In this document: piece after piece, positions 8,746-18,341 of the stretch
Layout of the letters: every line of letters starts with the position of its first letter
Position numbering within the stretch: the first letter of the stretch is position 1
Source: an uncultured Lachnospiraceae bacterium
Lineage (GTDB): Bacteria > Bacillota > Clostridia > Lachnospirales > Lachnospiraceae
Direction: 5' to 3'
Assembly (NCBI GenBank): GCA_947566705.1
Contig: CANOLA010000004.1
Location: 1-64,000 of the forward strand
DNA: 64,000 bases
Translations under genes and position numbers: made by a program
Notes under the pieces: generated by a model
The model's input: the letters and a program-made list of their open reading frames with translations, nothing else
Told to the model about the DNA's origin: nothing
Database searches by the model: none

Positions 8746-9435
8746 CTACTGTGGTGTTGATGTGATTTTATCCGCAGCATCCAGCATTTTAATATCAAAA
8801 TCTCCCGGAAGGTAACCGAACTCCTTCAGTTTGCTTAAAAGTTCTTCCCTTCCTTCTTCCCTTCCACGTTCTATTCCTTCCTGAAATAATTCCTCTACTG
8901 CTTTACACATATTTCCACCTTCCTTTTCCGATTCCTGACTGAATTTGAAGCTTAATAAAACCGACAGCAGCTTCATGGTATCCGTATCCAGCTTCTGGTA
9001 AGCCGGATTACTGTGTACCAGTGCATACAGCTTACTTTTATCACCGGACGCCTGTACCGCAGCCAGCGCTGTTCCCAGTTCTGTCTGAAACATATGATTG
9101 TCACTGATTTCACAAATTTCATGCAGGCTTCTGGGAGCATCCCATTTTTCCGCACCCCAGTATAATACAATTGTAATTACCGGTTTCAGCCTGCATTCCG
9201 ACGTTATCCCTGATAAAAATTCAGCGGAAGTTTTAAGTTTCTTTTCTGTATGATTCGCTTTCTTAAAATCTGCAATTTGTGAAGCGTAATTTAAGGCGTC
9301 ATAAAGCATTCCCCTGACAGACATTACATAATTGATTTCCGTCTGGTTTTCTATGCCGATTACTGCCAGACACATTTCCCCGTTTTCTTTTATAACAGCA
9401 TTCTTTAATACATCACGGTACTTTTGTATGGAAAC
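8746..9435 (-). pseudogene. 5'-truncated Rpn/PD-(D/E)XK nuclease family gene
   Basis: The longest frame from a Met codon is 209 residues (8746-9375), but the same frame runs about 20 codons further upstream with family-like sequence (SVSIQKYRDVLKNAVIKENG) and no start, ending at an in-frame TGA. IGIENQTEINYVMSVRGMLYD matches the nuclease core of recombination-promoting nuclease (Rpn) or putative transposase proteins, including the Glu in IENQ. The C-terminus has the typical ELFQEGIERGREEGREELL coiled tail. Full-length members begin about 40-60 residues earlier, so the 5' end is missing. It abuts an ATPase fragment at about 9436, which marks the break. Confidence 0.75.
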
Positions 9436-9437
9436 AG

Positions 9438-9527
9438 ATTCATATGATAATCCGGCGCATTCTCACAAAAATATTTAAGTGACGTCAGCGCCCGCTCACA
9501 AAGCTGCACCTCGTCAAAAACAATCAG
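9438..9527 (-). pseudogene. Fragment of an AAA/DUF4143 ATPase gene
   Basis: Thirty codons translate to LIVFDEVQLCERALTSLKYF followed by CENAPDYHMN. This is the Walker B region of the AAA ATPases with a C-terminal DUF4143 domain (FxDEIQ...RALxSLKYFxExxPEYH). A stop codon lies directly before it, and the frame breaks where the Rpn remnant begins. Nothing else of the gene remains in the window. Confidence 0.7.
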
Positions 9528-9576
9528 TTATGTTCATATAAAAAACAACTGAAAAACGCAGAAATTTAACATTAAA

Positions 9577-10197
9577 TCACATGAATAAAATCCTCAAACT
9601 GACAAAAAACGACACGAATATAGAAATTACAAGCATCATGCACCAGTGCGGAAAGCAGGATAACGGCAAAATTCCCAGCCGCAAAATACGAAACGGCTCC
9701 GGAACCACGCGGCTGGCACAGCAGAAAAAATAAAATACCATGACCGCCATCCCGCCCGTTGCAGACTGCAAGAAATACATAACCGTATACATCATGCTGG
9801 CAGCAATAATGCACTGCACCAGTACCGGCAGCAGGTTTCCATAGTATGTCCCGCAGTGGAAAAACATCCACAGTGCATACGGAAGAAAACACAGGAAAGA
9901 GAAACATAAATTTCCAAGCATCCATCTGCCTTTTATTTTTTTCACACAGCTGTAAGAAGCCTCTTTTAACTCCGGGCTTAAAACCATACGAAATCCCAGA
10001 TACTGAAACCAGATTTCAAACAGCAGCAGGTATTTCTGCGCGGAATCAAACACCTGAACCATGCCTGCTTCATCCATATCCGTAAGAAGCTGCATATGGT
10101 ACGGCAGCAGAAACAAATATAAAAATGTTATGGGAAAAAGATACTGGTGCATCTGTTTTTTGATATGCAGTTTCCACAGTTTTACCATATCAGTCAT
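9577..10197 (-). CDS. ABC transporter membrane subunit (small)
   Basis: 206 residues with about six membrane segments and no motif beyond its hydrophobic profile. An N-terminal amphipathic stretch (MVKLWKLHIKKQMHQYL) precedes the first segment, as in ABC-2 type permeases. It overlaps the end of the ATP-binding protein gene by eight bases, and follows the large permease in the same operon. It is likely the second membrane half of the transporter. Substrate unknown; the neighbouring histidine kinase/regulator pair suggests a peptide or membrane-active compound. Confidence 0.65.
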   Translation of the reverse strand: MTDMVKLWKLHIKKQMHQYLFPITFLYLFLLPYHMQLLTDMDEAGMVQVFDSAQKYLLLFEIWFQYLGFRMVLSPELKEASYSCVKKIKGRWMLGNLCFSFLCFLPYALWMFFHCGTYYGNLLPVLVQCIIAASMMYTVMYFLQSATGGMAVMVFYFFCCASRVVPEPFRILRLGILPLSCFPHWCMMLVISIFVSFFVSLRILFM

Positions 10198-10828
10198 AAG
10201 TCTCCGGTACTACCTCCCTTACCTCTCCCGATTCCAGAATAATCACACTCTGGCACAGGTTTTTCAAATCTTCCGCCAGATGTGTCGATAATAATACGGT
10301 CCTTTCTCCTTCCATTTCTCTGACAACACGGTTAAAATTTTTCCGTTCTTCCATGTCCAGTCCCACCGTCGGTTCATCCAGAAGCAGCAATGCCGGATTT
10401 CCAAGCAGAGCCTGCGCAATTCCGGCTCTGCGTACCATGCCTCCGGAAAGCTTCCGGCATTTCATCTTTTCCTTTCCGCCCAAATTTACACATTCCAGAG
10501 CCCGCAGTATTTCACTTTCCATGCACGAAGCCGGAATTTTCTTTAAACACGCAAAATATTCCAGCTGTTCATACACTGTCAGTTCCGGAAAACAGCCAAA
10601 TTTCTGCGGCAGATATCCCGTCTGTCCGCTTCCTTCCGGCATTACAATTTCTCCGCCGTCTGCATTCATAACTCCGGCAAGAATCCTTAGCAGCGTAGTC
10701 TTTCCTGCACCGTTTGCACCTGCCAGACCATAGACCGACGGTTTTAACTGCAGAGAAATTCCTTTTAATACTTCCTTTTTTCCAAGCTTCTTTTTGATTC
10801 GGTTGATTTCTATCATCACATTTTCCAT
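10190..10828 (-). CDS. ABC transporter ATP-binding protein
   Basis: 212 residues. Walker A GANGAGKTT near residue 38, Q-loop YLPQKFGCFPELTV, signature LSGGM near 125, Walker B ALLLLDEPTVGLD near 148, and H-loop STHL near 182. It powers the membrane subunits encoded on both sides. It is shorter than typical 230-300 residue drug-export ATPases and lacks a C-terminal regulatory extension. It follows the large permease after 21 bases. Confidence 0.93.
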   Translation of the reverse strand: MENVMIEINRIKKKLGKKEVLKGISLQLKPSVYGLAGANGAGKTTLLRILAGVMNADGGEIVMPEGSGQTGYLPQKFGCFPELTVYEQLEYFACLKKIPASCMESEILRALECVNLGGKEKMKCRKLSGGMVRRAGIAQALLGNPALLLLDEPTVGLDMEERKNFNRVVREMEGERTVLLSTHLAEDLKNLCQSVIILESGEVREVVPETYD

Positions 10829-10849
10829 ACCGTGGGCTTTTCCTTTCTG

Positions 10850-12829
10850 CTATTTTTCAGTTTTATTCAATACCATCTCAAAAAATTCCCTGTCACATTC
10901 CCATTTTTGGGGATACAGCGCATACTGTACAGCTTCCTTTACCAGTCTTTCGCTGCCGCATGTTTTGGCAGCTTCCATAAACAGCTCCATATATTCCGGT
11001 TTTTCGTTTTGAAGCCGTATCTCTTCTGTCCATTGCCGGACAATATCCCCTGCACTGTCGTCAATATTACTGAACATCACCATCTGAATCAATGGCGACT
11101 GCTCCCTTCTTTTCTGGTTTTTGCCATCCTGCAGTATCAGATAATGCAGAAAATCATCCACCGAAATATAATCAGGAACTGCCAGAATATATGAATCAAA
11201 TACCGCCAGATGATTATTTGTAACATTTCTTCCCAGATCCTTTGAGGCAAATACCAGCCTTTTATGTTCCAGCTCCGATACATCCACACCATATGCATTT
11301 TTCAGCTTTTCCAGTGATTGAAAATAATCCTCTTTTTGTTTCGCCAAAAATTCCTCCTCCCCGTATCCCGCATACAGCTGAAGCGGAAGAACATCTGCAG
11401 CCACTTCATCCTTAAGCTTTTTTATATTGCCTCCAAGAACCGTAATGCTGTCCTCCGTTCCTTCATATAAATTACCGCCTTTGTCGGAAAGATTTGTGAT
11501 AACAGCCTGATTCGTCCGGATACTGATATTCGCTTTTTTAATTCTGTTATACGGCGAATAACCCCACATTTTCCCATACTCAGGATATTCCAGCACGACC
11601 TGCCGTTTTCCTGCCATGGGATACCATGGAAACCACCCGGGCAGCATAACTGCACATGAATTTGCATAATACTTGTTGTGATGCCCCTCATACTGGATGT
11701 GTATGGACAGCTTCGCAACGGCAGTATCTGCATGGATAAAAATAAAATCATTCTGCTGTTTAAACTGCACTGTCACACCTTTTGTATTCGCATACAGCTC
11801 CTTTACTGCATATCCATGATACAGTGTCATACAAAAATCCCGGCATTTCCGTGATGCTTCAAGCTCCAGATTTCCTTCCACAGCAAGCTCATTTTTTAAC
11901 GCCATTCCAAGCTGGTAACTGGTAATGGAAAAAATGTCTGCATCCGGCTTTTTTAATGTATGGTCATTCACATGGACTTCGTAATCTGTAATGTCTTTGT
12001 TAATGCCGTCCCAACTGCTGTTTAGCCGGTAAACAGACGCCGGCTGGCAGGATAATACCAGAAATACTGCCGCAAAAATTCCTGCTGCCGCGCTGACCGG
12101 TTTTACGTTCCAGATACAGGAGGCCGCCAGAAAAAGCAAAAACAAAAGCCAGAAAACCAGTAAATAAATCCTTACGCGCTCCATCTGCAAATCGTTCTGG
12201 ACATCCGGACTCCAGACACCGTTCTGGTAAAGAATCTGAAACGGCCAGCGTATTTTTTTCCACAAATAATCTATGGGAAACTGCGGCTTCTGCTCCCACA
12301 CAATTTCTTCCGCAAAGGGACTAATCAAAAAAATAAACAGTATTTCCGGCGTAAGCATGCGCCCCGGATTTCCGCTGGCGGAAACCAGATATGTCAGAAA
12401 CACACAGATTACCTGCGGTATAAACATATTGCAGAGATAACCTGCAAAAAACCATGAAATAAAATAGGAACTGGCGTCATTTTCCATGGAACACAAGATT
12501 AAAATTATGCACATTGCACTATTCCAGAAAAGCACCTGGACGAGCATAAAAAGAAGTGCATGATTTTCATACACCGCCTTTTTCCCGCCGCATTCAAAGG
12601 CTTCTTTTACATGATTTCTGTCTGCACTGGAAATAAAATAAAATGATAACGCTGCAAGAAAAGCGCAGCAGTAAAAGTTATACCGCGACAAGGTATGCAG
12701 CAGGGTAAATCCGGTCATTCCCAGCTTCCAGAAAAATACTGCAAACCCGCAGGGTATCAGAAAGAATAAAACAGACGATACTGTACAGATTTTGGATCTT
12801 ATATAATATTTTACGGTTTTTGATATCAT
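10850..12829 (-). CDS. Large ABC-2 type membrane protein with extracytoplasmic domain
   Basis: About 659 residues. The frame offers two ATGs six bases apart; the second (12829) is better spaced from AAAGGAC. Residues 1-255 hold about six membrane segments in an ABC-2 permease pattern. Residues 256-659 form a long soluble extracytoplasmic domain. The layout recalls transporters in which a permease is joined to an M1 aminopeptidase-like domain, but no HEXXH zinc motif is present, so catalysis is unlikely. It is encoded between the two-component pair and the ATPase, all in one direction. Confidence 0.65.
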   Translation of the reverse strand: MISKTVKYYIRSKICTVSSVLFFLIPCGFAVFFWKLGMTGFTLLHTLSRYNFYCCAFLAALSFYFISSADRNHVKEAFECGGKKAVYENHALLFMLVQVLFWNSAMCIILILCSMENDASSYFISWFFAGYLCNMFIPQVICVFLTYLVSASGNPGRMLTPEILFIFLISPFAEEIVWEQKPQFPIDYLWKKIRWPFQILYQNGVWSPDVQNDLQMERVRIYLLVFWLLFLLFLAASCIWNVKPVSAAAGIFAAVFLVLSCQPASVYRLNSSWDGINKDITDYEVHVNDHTLKKPDADIFSITSYQLGMALKNELAVEGNLELEASRKCRDFCMTLYHGYAVKELYANTKGVTVQFKQQNDFIFIHADTAVAKLSIHIQYEGHHNKYYANSCAVMLPGWFPWYPMAGKRQVVLEYPEYGKMWGYSPYNRIKKANISIRTNQAVITNLSDKGGNLYEGTEDSITVLGGNIKKLKDEVAADVLPLQLYAGYGEEEFLAKQKEDYFQSLEKLKNAYGVDVSELEHKRLVFASKDLGRNVTNNHLAVFDSYILAVPDYISVDDFLHYLILQDGKNQKRREQSPLIQMVMFSNIDDSAGDIVRQWTEEIRLQNEKPEYMELFMEAAKTCGSERLVKEAVQYALYPQKWECDREFFEMVLNKTEK

Positions 12830-12963
12830 GGTCATGTCCTTTCACAAAATAACGAATTACTGTTTACAACCGACATGTTAGCACAGACATTTCATCTGTG
12901 CCGCCGCCTGTCAAAATTGGGATATCATTTTGTAAAAACTGACCTTTGAAATCTTTTTTCTGT

Positions 12964-13977
12964 TTACATATAAAGAATTAGTTTTACGCTAAACGTATTT
13001 TCATGCGGACATAATTCCATAAGTCCGTGATAGTTTTCTACTATTTTTTTCACATTGTTCAGCCCGATTCCGTGCGCTGATTTTTCTGTTTTGGTTGTGG
13101 AAAGACCTTTCTGCAGTCTTCCGCTGTAACTGTTTTCAATCTGAATCCACAGCACCTCTTTCTGATACCGGACTTTTACATCCAGACTTTTTTCCTCTGT
13201 TTTTTCTGCTGCTTCGATGGCATTTTCCAGTAAATTTCCCAGTATGACATTAATATCAAAGCTGTGCTCCAGTTCTTTAGGAATCCGGACTTTAACGTTT
13301 ACCGTGTTTAATTTCTGTTTTGCCTGACCGAGCATATAATTTAATACGCTGTCGATTTCCATGTTCCCGGATGAAACAATTTCACCCGGATTTGCCATAA
13401 AATCCTGCATTTTATCAAGATACGCTTCCAGTTCTGCGTTGTTATTTTTTTCTGCCAACAGTTTCAGTTCGTTCATATGGTGCTTCATATCATGGCGCAG
13501 TGCCTTTATTTTTTCCTCGCCCTGCAGCAGAATCTCCATCTGGCCGGAATAGTTTTTTACTTCCTGCAAAAGCAGCTCGTTTTCATATTTCTGCGACAGC
13601 ATCTCTGACAGAACCCGGTACAGACAGAACATGAAAAAAATAACCAGAAGGTATCCTGTGACCGCAGCCGCAAACCGTTTTTTTGTGCCTCCTCCTGCAA
13701 AAAACAGTAACAAAAACAGTCCCACACTGCACAGTGGGACGAAAACATAAAAAAGCTTCCGCAGGCTTTCGGTCTTCTGCCTGCTTATGATTTTCTCTGC
13801 CAGACATTTGGATAACAAAACCAGAAGACAGATAAACGCTGCACAAATCCATTTGAAATATCCTGTAAACAGCAGGCCGGAAACCAGATATCCGCCTGTC
13901 ATAACCAGGGCATAAACGGCGGACACCGACAGTAATTTTCCCACGCTTTTCTTTCTCTCCAAAAAAAGCATTGTCAT
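12964..13977 (-). CDS. Sensor histidine kinase, GHKL type
   Basis: About 337 residues. Membrane segments occupy 1-145 (five or so helices), followed by a short coiled linker. The H-box is IKALRHDMKHHMNELKLL with the phospho-acceptor His. N-box NLLENAIEAAE and G-box HGIGLNNVKKIVENYHG identify the GHKL ATPase domain of AgrC/CitA-like kinases. The ATG at 13975-13977 overlaps the regulator stop (ATGA) behind GGAGG; an ATG six bases later is also possible. It presumably phosphorylates the LytTR regulator encoded just upstream and controls the ABC transporter downstream. Confidence 0.9.
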   Translation of the reverse strand: MTMLFLERKKSVGKLLSVSAVYALVMTGGYLVSGLLFTGYFKWICAAFICLLVLLSKCLAEKIISRQKTESLRKLFYVFVPLCSVGLFLLLFFAGGGTKKRFAAAVTGYLLVIFFMFCLYRVLSEMLSQKYENELLLQEVKNYSGQMEILLQGEEKIKALRHDMKHHMNELKLLAEKNNNAELEAYLDKMQDFMANPGEIVSSGNMEIDSVLNYMLGQAKQKLNTVNVKVRIPKELEHSFDINVILGNLLENAIEAAEKTEEKSLDVKVRYQKEVLWIQIENSYSGRLQKGLSTTKTEKSAHGIGLNNVKKIVENYHGLMELCPHENTFSVKLILYM

Positions 13978-14696
13978 ATCTCTCCTCCCCACCCTGACAA
14001 ATTCGACAGGCTTTCTCGTACTTTTTTTCTGTGTGCCTTACTGACTGCCAGTTCTGTTTTGTCTGTCAGCTCCACTGCTTCATAGGTGTATTTGACGATA
14101 TGCATTGTATTTACTGCGTAAGACTGGTGAATGGAAAGAAATTCATCCGGAAGGCTTTTCATCAGGTCTTTCAGCTTTCCATAAAATTCTTTCTCCCCAT
14201 GGTCCGTATGTATAATGATTTTTCTGCCCTGACTGGAAAAATACAGAATTTCCCCCATAGGGACATAATGGTATTCCTTTCCATTCTGATACCGAAACCG
14301 TTTTGTACTTTTCCCAAGTATTTTTACTGCGGTTTCCATTGCTTCGTCAATCTGTGTCTGGGTAATCGGTTTCACCAGAAAATCCATCGGCTGGGTTTTA
14401 AAAAGCTGCTGTGCATAGGATGATTTCCCGGATATGTAAATAATCTGCATTTCACGGTCATTTAACTCGTTTCGGATAAAACTGCCCACTTCAATTCCAG
14501 TCAGCTCAAGCAGCTCAATATCCAGAAACAGGATGTCCGGATGACTGTAGTTTTGCAGATATCTGCACAGTTCTTCTCCCGTGTACCATACGGATATTTC
14601 TGCTTTGATTCCTTTTTCTCCTGCATACCGCAGTATCATGTTTTCTATGGAAGTACAAGTAGCATTTCCATCATCGCATATGCCTATGTTATACAT
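13974..14696 (-). CDS. LytTR-family response regulator
   Basis: 240 residues. The receiver domain (1-125) has acidic pair DD at 8-9, phospho-acceptor Asp in ILFLDIELLELTG and Lys in FLVKPIT. The LytTR DNA-binding domain (140-235) shows GKEYHYVPMGEILYFSSQGR, then FLSIHQSYAVNTMHIVKYTY. AgrA and VirR are the best-known members. It starts the kinase/ABC group. Confidence 0.92.
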   Translation of the reverse strand: MYNIGICDDGNATCTSIENMILRYAGEKGIKAEISVWYTGEELCRYLQNYSHPDILFLDIELLELTGIEVGSFIRNELNDREMQIIYISGKSSYAQQLFKTQPMDFLVKPITQTQIDEAMETAVKILGKSTKRFRYQNGKEYHYVPMGEILYFSSQGRKIIIHTDHGEKEFYGKLKDLMKSLPDEFLSIHQSYAVNTMHIVKYTYEAVELTDKTELAVSKAHRKKVRESLSNLSGWGGEI

Positions 14697-14706
14697 TTCT
14701 GTACCT

Positions 14707-15981
14707 TTAAATCATCTGGTACGCATCATCCGGCGTATACCGCTCCTCCTTCGTCATCACCAGCCAGTCGGTCAGGTCAGACTCCGGGTAGGTACGCACA
14801 TCCCCCTGGTGCAGTCCGCTGACGTAATACGGCTCCTGTGTCAGCTCTGCGGTAAGCTGCCCGTCCTTTGCCTCTTTTAACTCAAACCAGATATGTTCTT
14901 TACTGTTTTCATTCTCCTTATATTCATCATCCACTTCCAGCCCGATTTTGGTAAGAATAATAGTGTCGGGCCTGCCAAGCATTTCCTTCATATATGGCAG
15001 ACGTTCCAGCGCAAGCGCTTTCATCCGCGCCGTTTCCTTGTTGGTAATCATGTAAAGAGGATTATCCTCCAGCACTTTATCAAATACCTTTACCGCGGAA
15101 TACTTCTGGTTTTCCAGATTTTCCGGAGTGGTATAGCAGAAAATGCAGCAGGTGTTTCCATTATGCCCCTGTTTTCTGTCACGTCTGCCGCCTAAAAGCC
15201 TTGCCCCATAGCCGTCCACCGCTTCCTCCCAGTCTACAAGTGTTACAAACAGCGGAATATCATCCGTTACCCTTGCAAGGTAAAGCGGCTCTTTTAACTC
15301 CGGTGCGCCATCCTCAAGAATCCGGTTTGCCAGATTCTCCACGATGTTATACTGCGCCTGGTAGGTATCCTTTGTGGAATCCAGTATTTCCAGTTCCGGA
15401 AGATGGCAGCGGTTCAGGCCGTGCGTATGCAGCCAGACATTTCCCATACGGGAGGAAACTGCCTGCACAATGTAAATATAGCGCGGTGCAGGCGATACAC
15501 TGGATTCTGCAGCCATACGCACCCATTTGCCGGATAACACCTTTTCTGCGCTGCAGTCCAGTACTGCAATGGCATCCGGCAGGACGGAGGCAATAATTTT
15601 AAGCTGTGCATGATAGGACGCCTGGGCATCCTCCGTGAACTCCATTTCAACCATCAGTCCCAGCTCGGCATTTGCCACACGCTCCATGTCCACATCGCGG
15701 AAAAAATGCTGCAGGCGGTACATGGAAGGAATCTCCACCGGATACGGGGAAAGCTCTGCTGTATACTCGCAGTCTTCAATCTTTACACGTATTTTTAGTC
15801 TGTTGGATGAAGAATCATTTTTCTCCAGACTGTCTTCAAGTAAATCCAGCATTCTGCTGCTTTTCAGATCAAAAATCAGTTTACGGAAATTAACAACCTC
15901 GTCCCTCGTCTCCGGAACTGCTAACATATAGGAGGTTTCATCAACGTTTGTTTCTCTTTTTGCTTTTTGAAATAATCTCAT
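14707..15981 (-). CDS. DUF4026/DUF2314 domain protein
   Basis: 424 residues, soluble, no signal peptide. The central part (about 50-270) fits DUF4026, with an aromatic-rich core and VWLHTHGLNRCHLPELEIL. The C-terminal part (about 365-424) fits DUF2314: KEHIWFELKEAKDGQL, then VSGLHQGDVRTYPESDLTDW. Functions of both domains are unknown. It ends ten bases before the LytTR regulator start, so it may share its transcript, although its content gives no link to signalling. Confidence 0.75.
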   Translation of the reverse strand: MRLFQKAKRETNVDETSYMLAVPETRDEVVNFRKLIFDLKSSRMLDLLEDSLEKNDSSSNRLKIRVKIEDCEYTAELSPYPVEIPSMYRLQHFFRDVDMERVANAELGLMVEMEFTEDAQASYHAQLKIIASVLPDAIAVLDCSAEKVLSGKWVRMAAESSVSPAPRYIYIVQAVSSRMGNVWLHTHGLNRCHLPELEILDSTKDTYQAQYNIVENLANRILEDGAPELKEPLYLARVTDDIPLFVTLVDWEEAVDGYGARLLGGRRDRKQGHNGNTCCIFCYTTPENLENQKYSAVKVFDKVLEDNPLYMITNKETARMKALALERLPYMKEMLGRPDTIILTKIGLEVDDEYKENENSKEHIWFELKEAKDGQLTAELTQEPYYVSGLHQGDVRTYPESDLTDWLVMTKEERYTPDDAYQMI

Positions 15982-16076
15982 AGTAAATTCCTGTTCTCTT
16001 TTTGTTATATGTGTTCTCTGTCTACTACAATACTGTATTTCTGCAATTCTGGCAAGGTGTAAAATGCTGGCTGGTA

Positions 16077-16114
16077 AAAAAACACCTGAACCTTATGCAG
16101 ATTCAGGTGTTTTT
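16077..16114. terminator. Hairpin terminator after the lipoprotein gene
   Basis: Stem AAAACACCTGAA / TTCAGGTGTTTT with an 11-base loop. On the minus strand the 3' arm runs into seven T, as expected for ending the lipoprotein transcript. The plus strand also carries a short T run. Confidence 0.8.
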
Positions 16115-16120
16115 ATTTCA

Positions 16121-17164
16121 TTATTTGATTTTAAACTTAATTGTCGTTTTGTTTCCCGCCTTATCGGTCAACACCAGTTTGTGCATTCCTTTTTTCTTTA
16201 TTATTTTTCCGCTCTTTACTGTTTTTCCATCCAGTTTTGCTGATTTGATTCCGCTTGTTTTATCGGAAAAAGTAATCTTCTTGCCGGATTTATAGGTTTT
16301 GCCATTTTTGATGTTTGACGTCGGTTTTGTTTTATCAATGGTAAATTTCAGGATCTGCTTTGTACCGCTGAACAGCTCCGCGGAAACCGTGTACTTACCA
16401 TCCTCGCTGCATACAGTCACATTGTACGGATGCCTTTCATCAGAAAACGGAAAAGCTTTACCATTAATTTTTAAACTCATGGAACGGATAACTCCGTCTG
16501 CTGTATCAATCTTTACCGTCTGTCTCTTTTTGTAGTACTTTCCTTCTGATGCACCGGAAATGGTAAGGTTCGTTCCTTTTAACAGATTTTCGTCTGCTAC
16601 AGCATAGACAATGTCCGGATCCTCCATCCCTGCTGAGTTTAATGCATCAGCAGTTATTGTATTTCCCTCAAAAGGTACATTTGACTTTACAACTGTAAAC
16701 GGCAGTTCCATCTGCAGATTCATAAACGAAATCTGCTTCATTAAATTCTCCATTTCGCTCATATCAATGTCTTCTGATACGCTGCCAGTATCTGCATCGT
16801 TGATATTATAACCATAGCTGCTGGTATAGATAACCATACAGTTCTCGTCTATTCTGCCCAGCTGCTGTTCAAACTCCTCCTTTGTCAGCGTCTGGCTCGG
16901 CTGATGCTGCACGTAATAGGTTACCCCGTCCTTTTCTGCTTTTTCCATGCCACTCTGACGGACATACTCTTCAAAATCCTCATCACTGTCTATCTCCATG
17001 ATTTCTTTCAGTTCGTCCTTCGTGTAATACATGACACCATCGACCGTTGACGTGAGATCCTTGTTAATCATGTACTTTGCGTCCATTCCGCATCCGCCAA
17101 ACAGACTTCCTGCCAGCATCAGAACCGACAGGATAACTGCAGCTTTCTTTTTCATTTTTTTCAT
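16121..17164 (-). CDS. Lipoprotein with C-terminal Ig-like domain
   Basis: 347 residues. The signal peptide ends in lipobox LFGGC, so Cys25 becomes the lipidated N-terminus. Residues 35-240 are an uncharacterised acidic domain with two copies of a YY(T/V) motif. Residues 265-347 form an Ig-like module (FTIDKTKPTSNIKNGKTY then a lysine-rich GKTVKSGKIIKKKGMHKLVL and KAGNKTTIKF), like the beta-sandwich modules found in clostridial cell-surface proteins. It has its own terminator and no partner. Function unknown. Confidence 0.78.
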   Translation of the reverse strand: MKKMKKKAAVILSVLMLAGSLFGGCGMDAKYMINKDLTSTVDGVMYYTKDELKEIMEIDSDEDFEEYVRQSGMEKAEKDGVTYYVQHQPSQTLTKEEFEQQLGRIDENCMVIYTSSYGYNINDADTGSVSEDIDMSEMENLMKQISFMNLQMELPFTVVKSNVPFEGNTITADALNSAGMEDPDIVYAVADENLLKGTNLTISGASEGKYYKKRQTVKIDTADGVIRSMSLKINGKAFPFSDERHPYNVTVCSEDGKYTVSAELFSGTKQILKFTIDKTKPTSNIKNGKTYKSGKKITFSDKTSGIKSAKLDGKTVKSGKIIKKKGMHKLVLTDKAGNKTTIKFKIK

Positions 17165-17261
17165 TGTTTCCTCCTTTTGGCTTTCGCCTTTCTGTTTTAT
17201 CTGTTTATATCATATATATACACTTATATCCAGTTTTTGTCAAGCTTTGACGGATATTTAG

Positions 17262-18230
17262 TTACATTTTCTCTATCACCTGCAGGCTTAAAATACTGCT
17301 TGCAATGATAAAAATGAGAAGCCACAGGGAACTGAATGCATATTTGTAACAGCCCTTTTCTTCATTCCATTCCTTTATTTTGTTCCTCACCAGGTTCCGG
17401 TCTTTTGCCAGCACAATCCCGGCACATACAAAAAACACTGCCATAATTCCATATATAATGACCGTCTGAACCGAATCTGAAAAACCGCTTACAGCTTCAC
17501 ACAGCACGTCAGAGAATAAACAGTTATTTAAAATATGAAACAGGACAGACCATTTGATGGAATAATTCATCGCAACATACCCAAGAACAAGACCTGCTGC
17601 AATTCCAAATATGGACTGTACCAGATTCTGGTGCATCACCCCAAACAGAACAGCCGATATTACAATGGCAAAAGATTTCCCGTACTTTTGCAGGCTCCTC
17701 ATCACAAATCCACGGTAAATCAGTTCTTCTGCAACCGGACCGACTAAACTGCTGTAGACAAACATGGATACTGTCAGGCTTCCTCCCGTTGCAATGTCCG
17801 CACCAGCTTCCGCCGTATACCCAAACTGGTTTAATCCAGCTTCCACCGCACTTCCAAACAGTGAAAACGGTAACTGGATTCCCATAAACACAGTAAAGCA
17901 TTTGAAAAATGAACAGATATCCATTCTCTGGTTCTCACCAAAAAACTGCCTGCCCGAAATCCTTTTTCTGGTAAACAGCCAGACAAGAAAAACCCCCAGT
18001 ACACTAAACACCAGGTATTCCACTCCGCTTTTTACCATATTATCCCCTATCTCATCAAACATCTTTTCTGTATCAGCAGTTTGCTCATTCACCACCGCAA
18101 TAACAGAACGCACAATCATACTCATAAAAACTATCACAAACAAAAGAAGAGAATTTAAAATAACTGCCAAAGATATCCGGTTCACATCGGATTTTAACTG
18201 CTTTTTCAATACCATGTCCTGCAAATTCAA
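17262..18230 (-). CDS. CPBP-family intramembrane metalloprotease
   Basis: 322 residues, about eight membrane segments. The family motifs are EELIYRGFVMRSL near residue 167 (EExxxR), FGVMHQN near 203 and HILNN near 234, whose Glu and His residues coordinate zinc. CPBP proteins cleave CAAX-type substrates in eukaryotes and in bacteria often act in bacteriocin immunity or processing. The start is a TTG at 18230 behind a strong GGAGGGGAGGTG; the first ATG is 15 bases later and too far from it. It follows a GHKL/LytTR pair, which is the common setting of peptide-related regulation. Confidence 0.85.
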   Translation of the reverse strand: MNLQDMVLKKQLKSDVNRISLAVILNSLLLFVIVFMSMIVRSVIAVVNEQTADTEKMFDEIGDNMVKSGVEYLVFSVLGVFLVWLFTRKRISGRQFFGENQRMDICSFFKCFTVFMGIQLPFSLFGSAVEAGLNQFGYTAEAGADIATGGSLTVSMFVYSSLVGPVAEELIYRGFVMRSLQKYGKSFAIVISAVLFGVMHQNLVQSIFGIAAGLVLGYVAMNYSIKWSVLFHILNNCLFSDVLCEAVSGFSDSVQTVIIYGIMAVFFVCAGIVLAKDRNLVRNKIKEWNEEKGCYKYAFSSLWLLIFIIASSILSLQVIEKM

Positions 18231-18341
18231 TGATCACACCTCCCCTCCGGTAACAGTCACACCGTGCAGAATGTGTATAATGATTATTTGTATCATATAG
18301 GAAATTCCAAAGACAATGGTATTTTTTGTTGCGAATGGATT

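Noticed and set aside
18231..18341. A gene for an AgrD-like signal peptide between the CPBP gene and the kinase
   Set aside because: No frame of 25 codons or more with a start and ribosome binding site exists in this gap.
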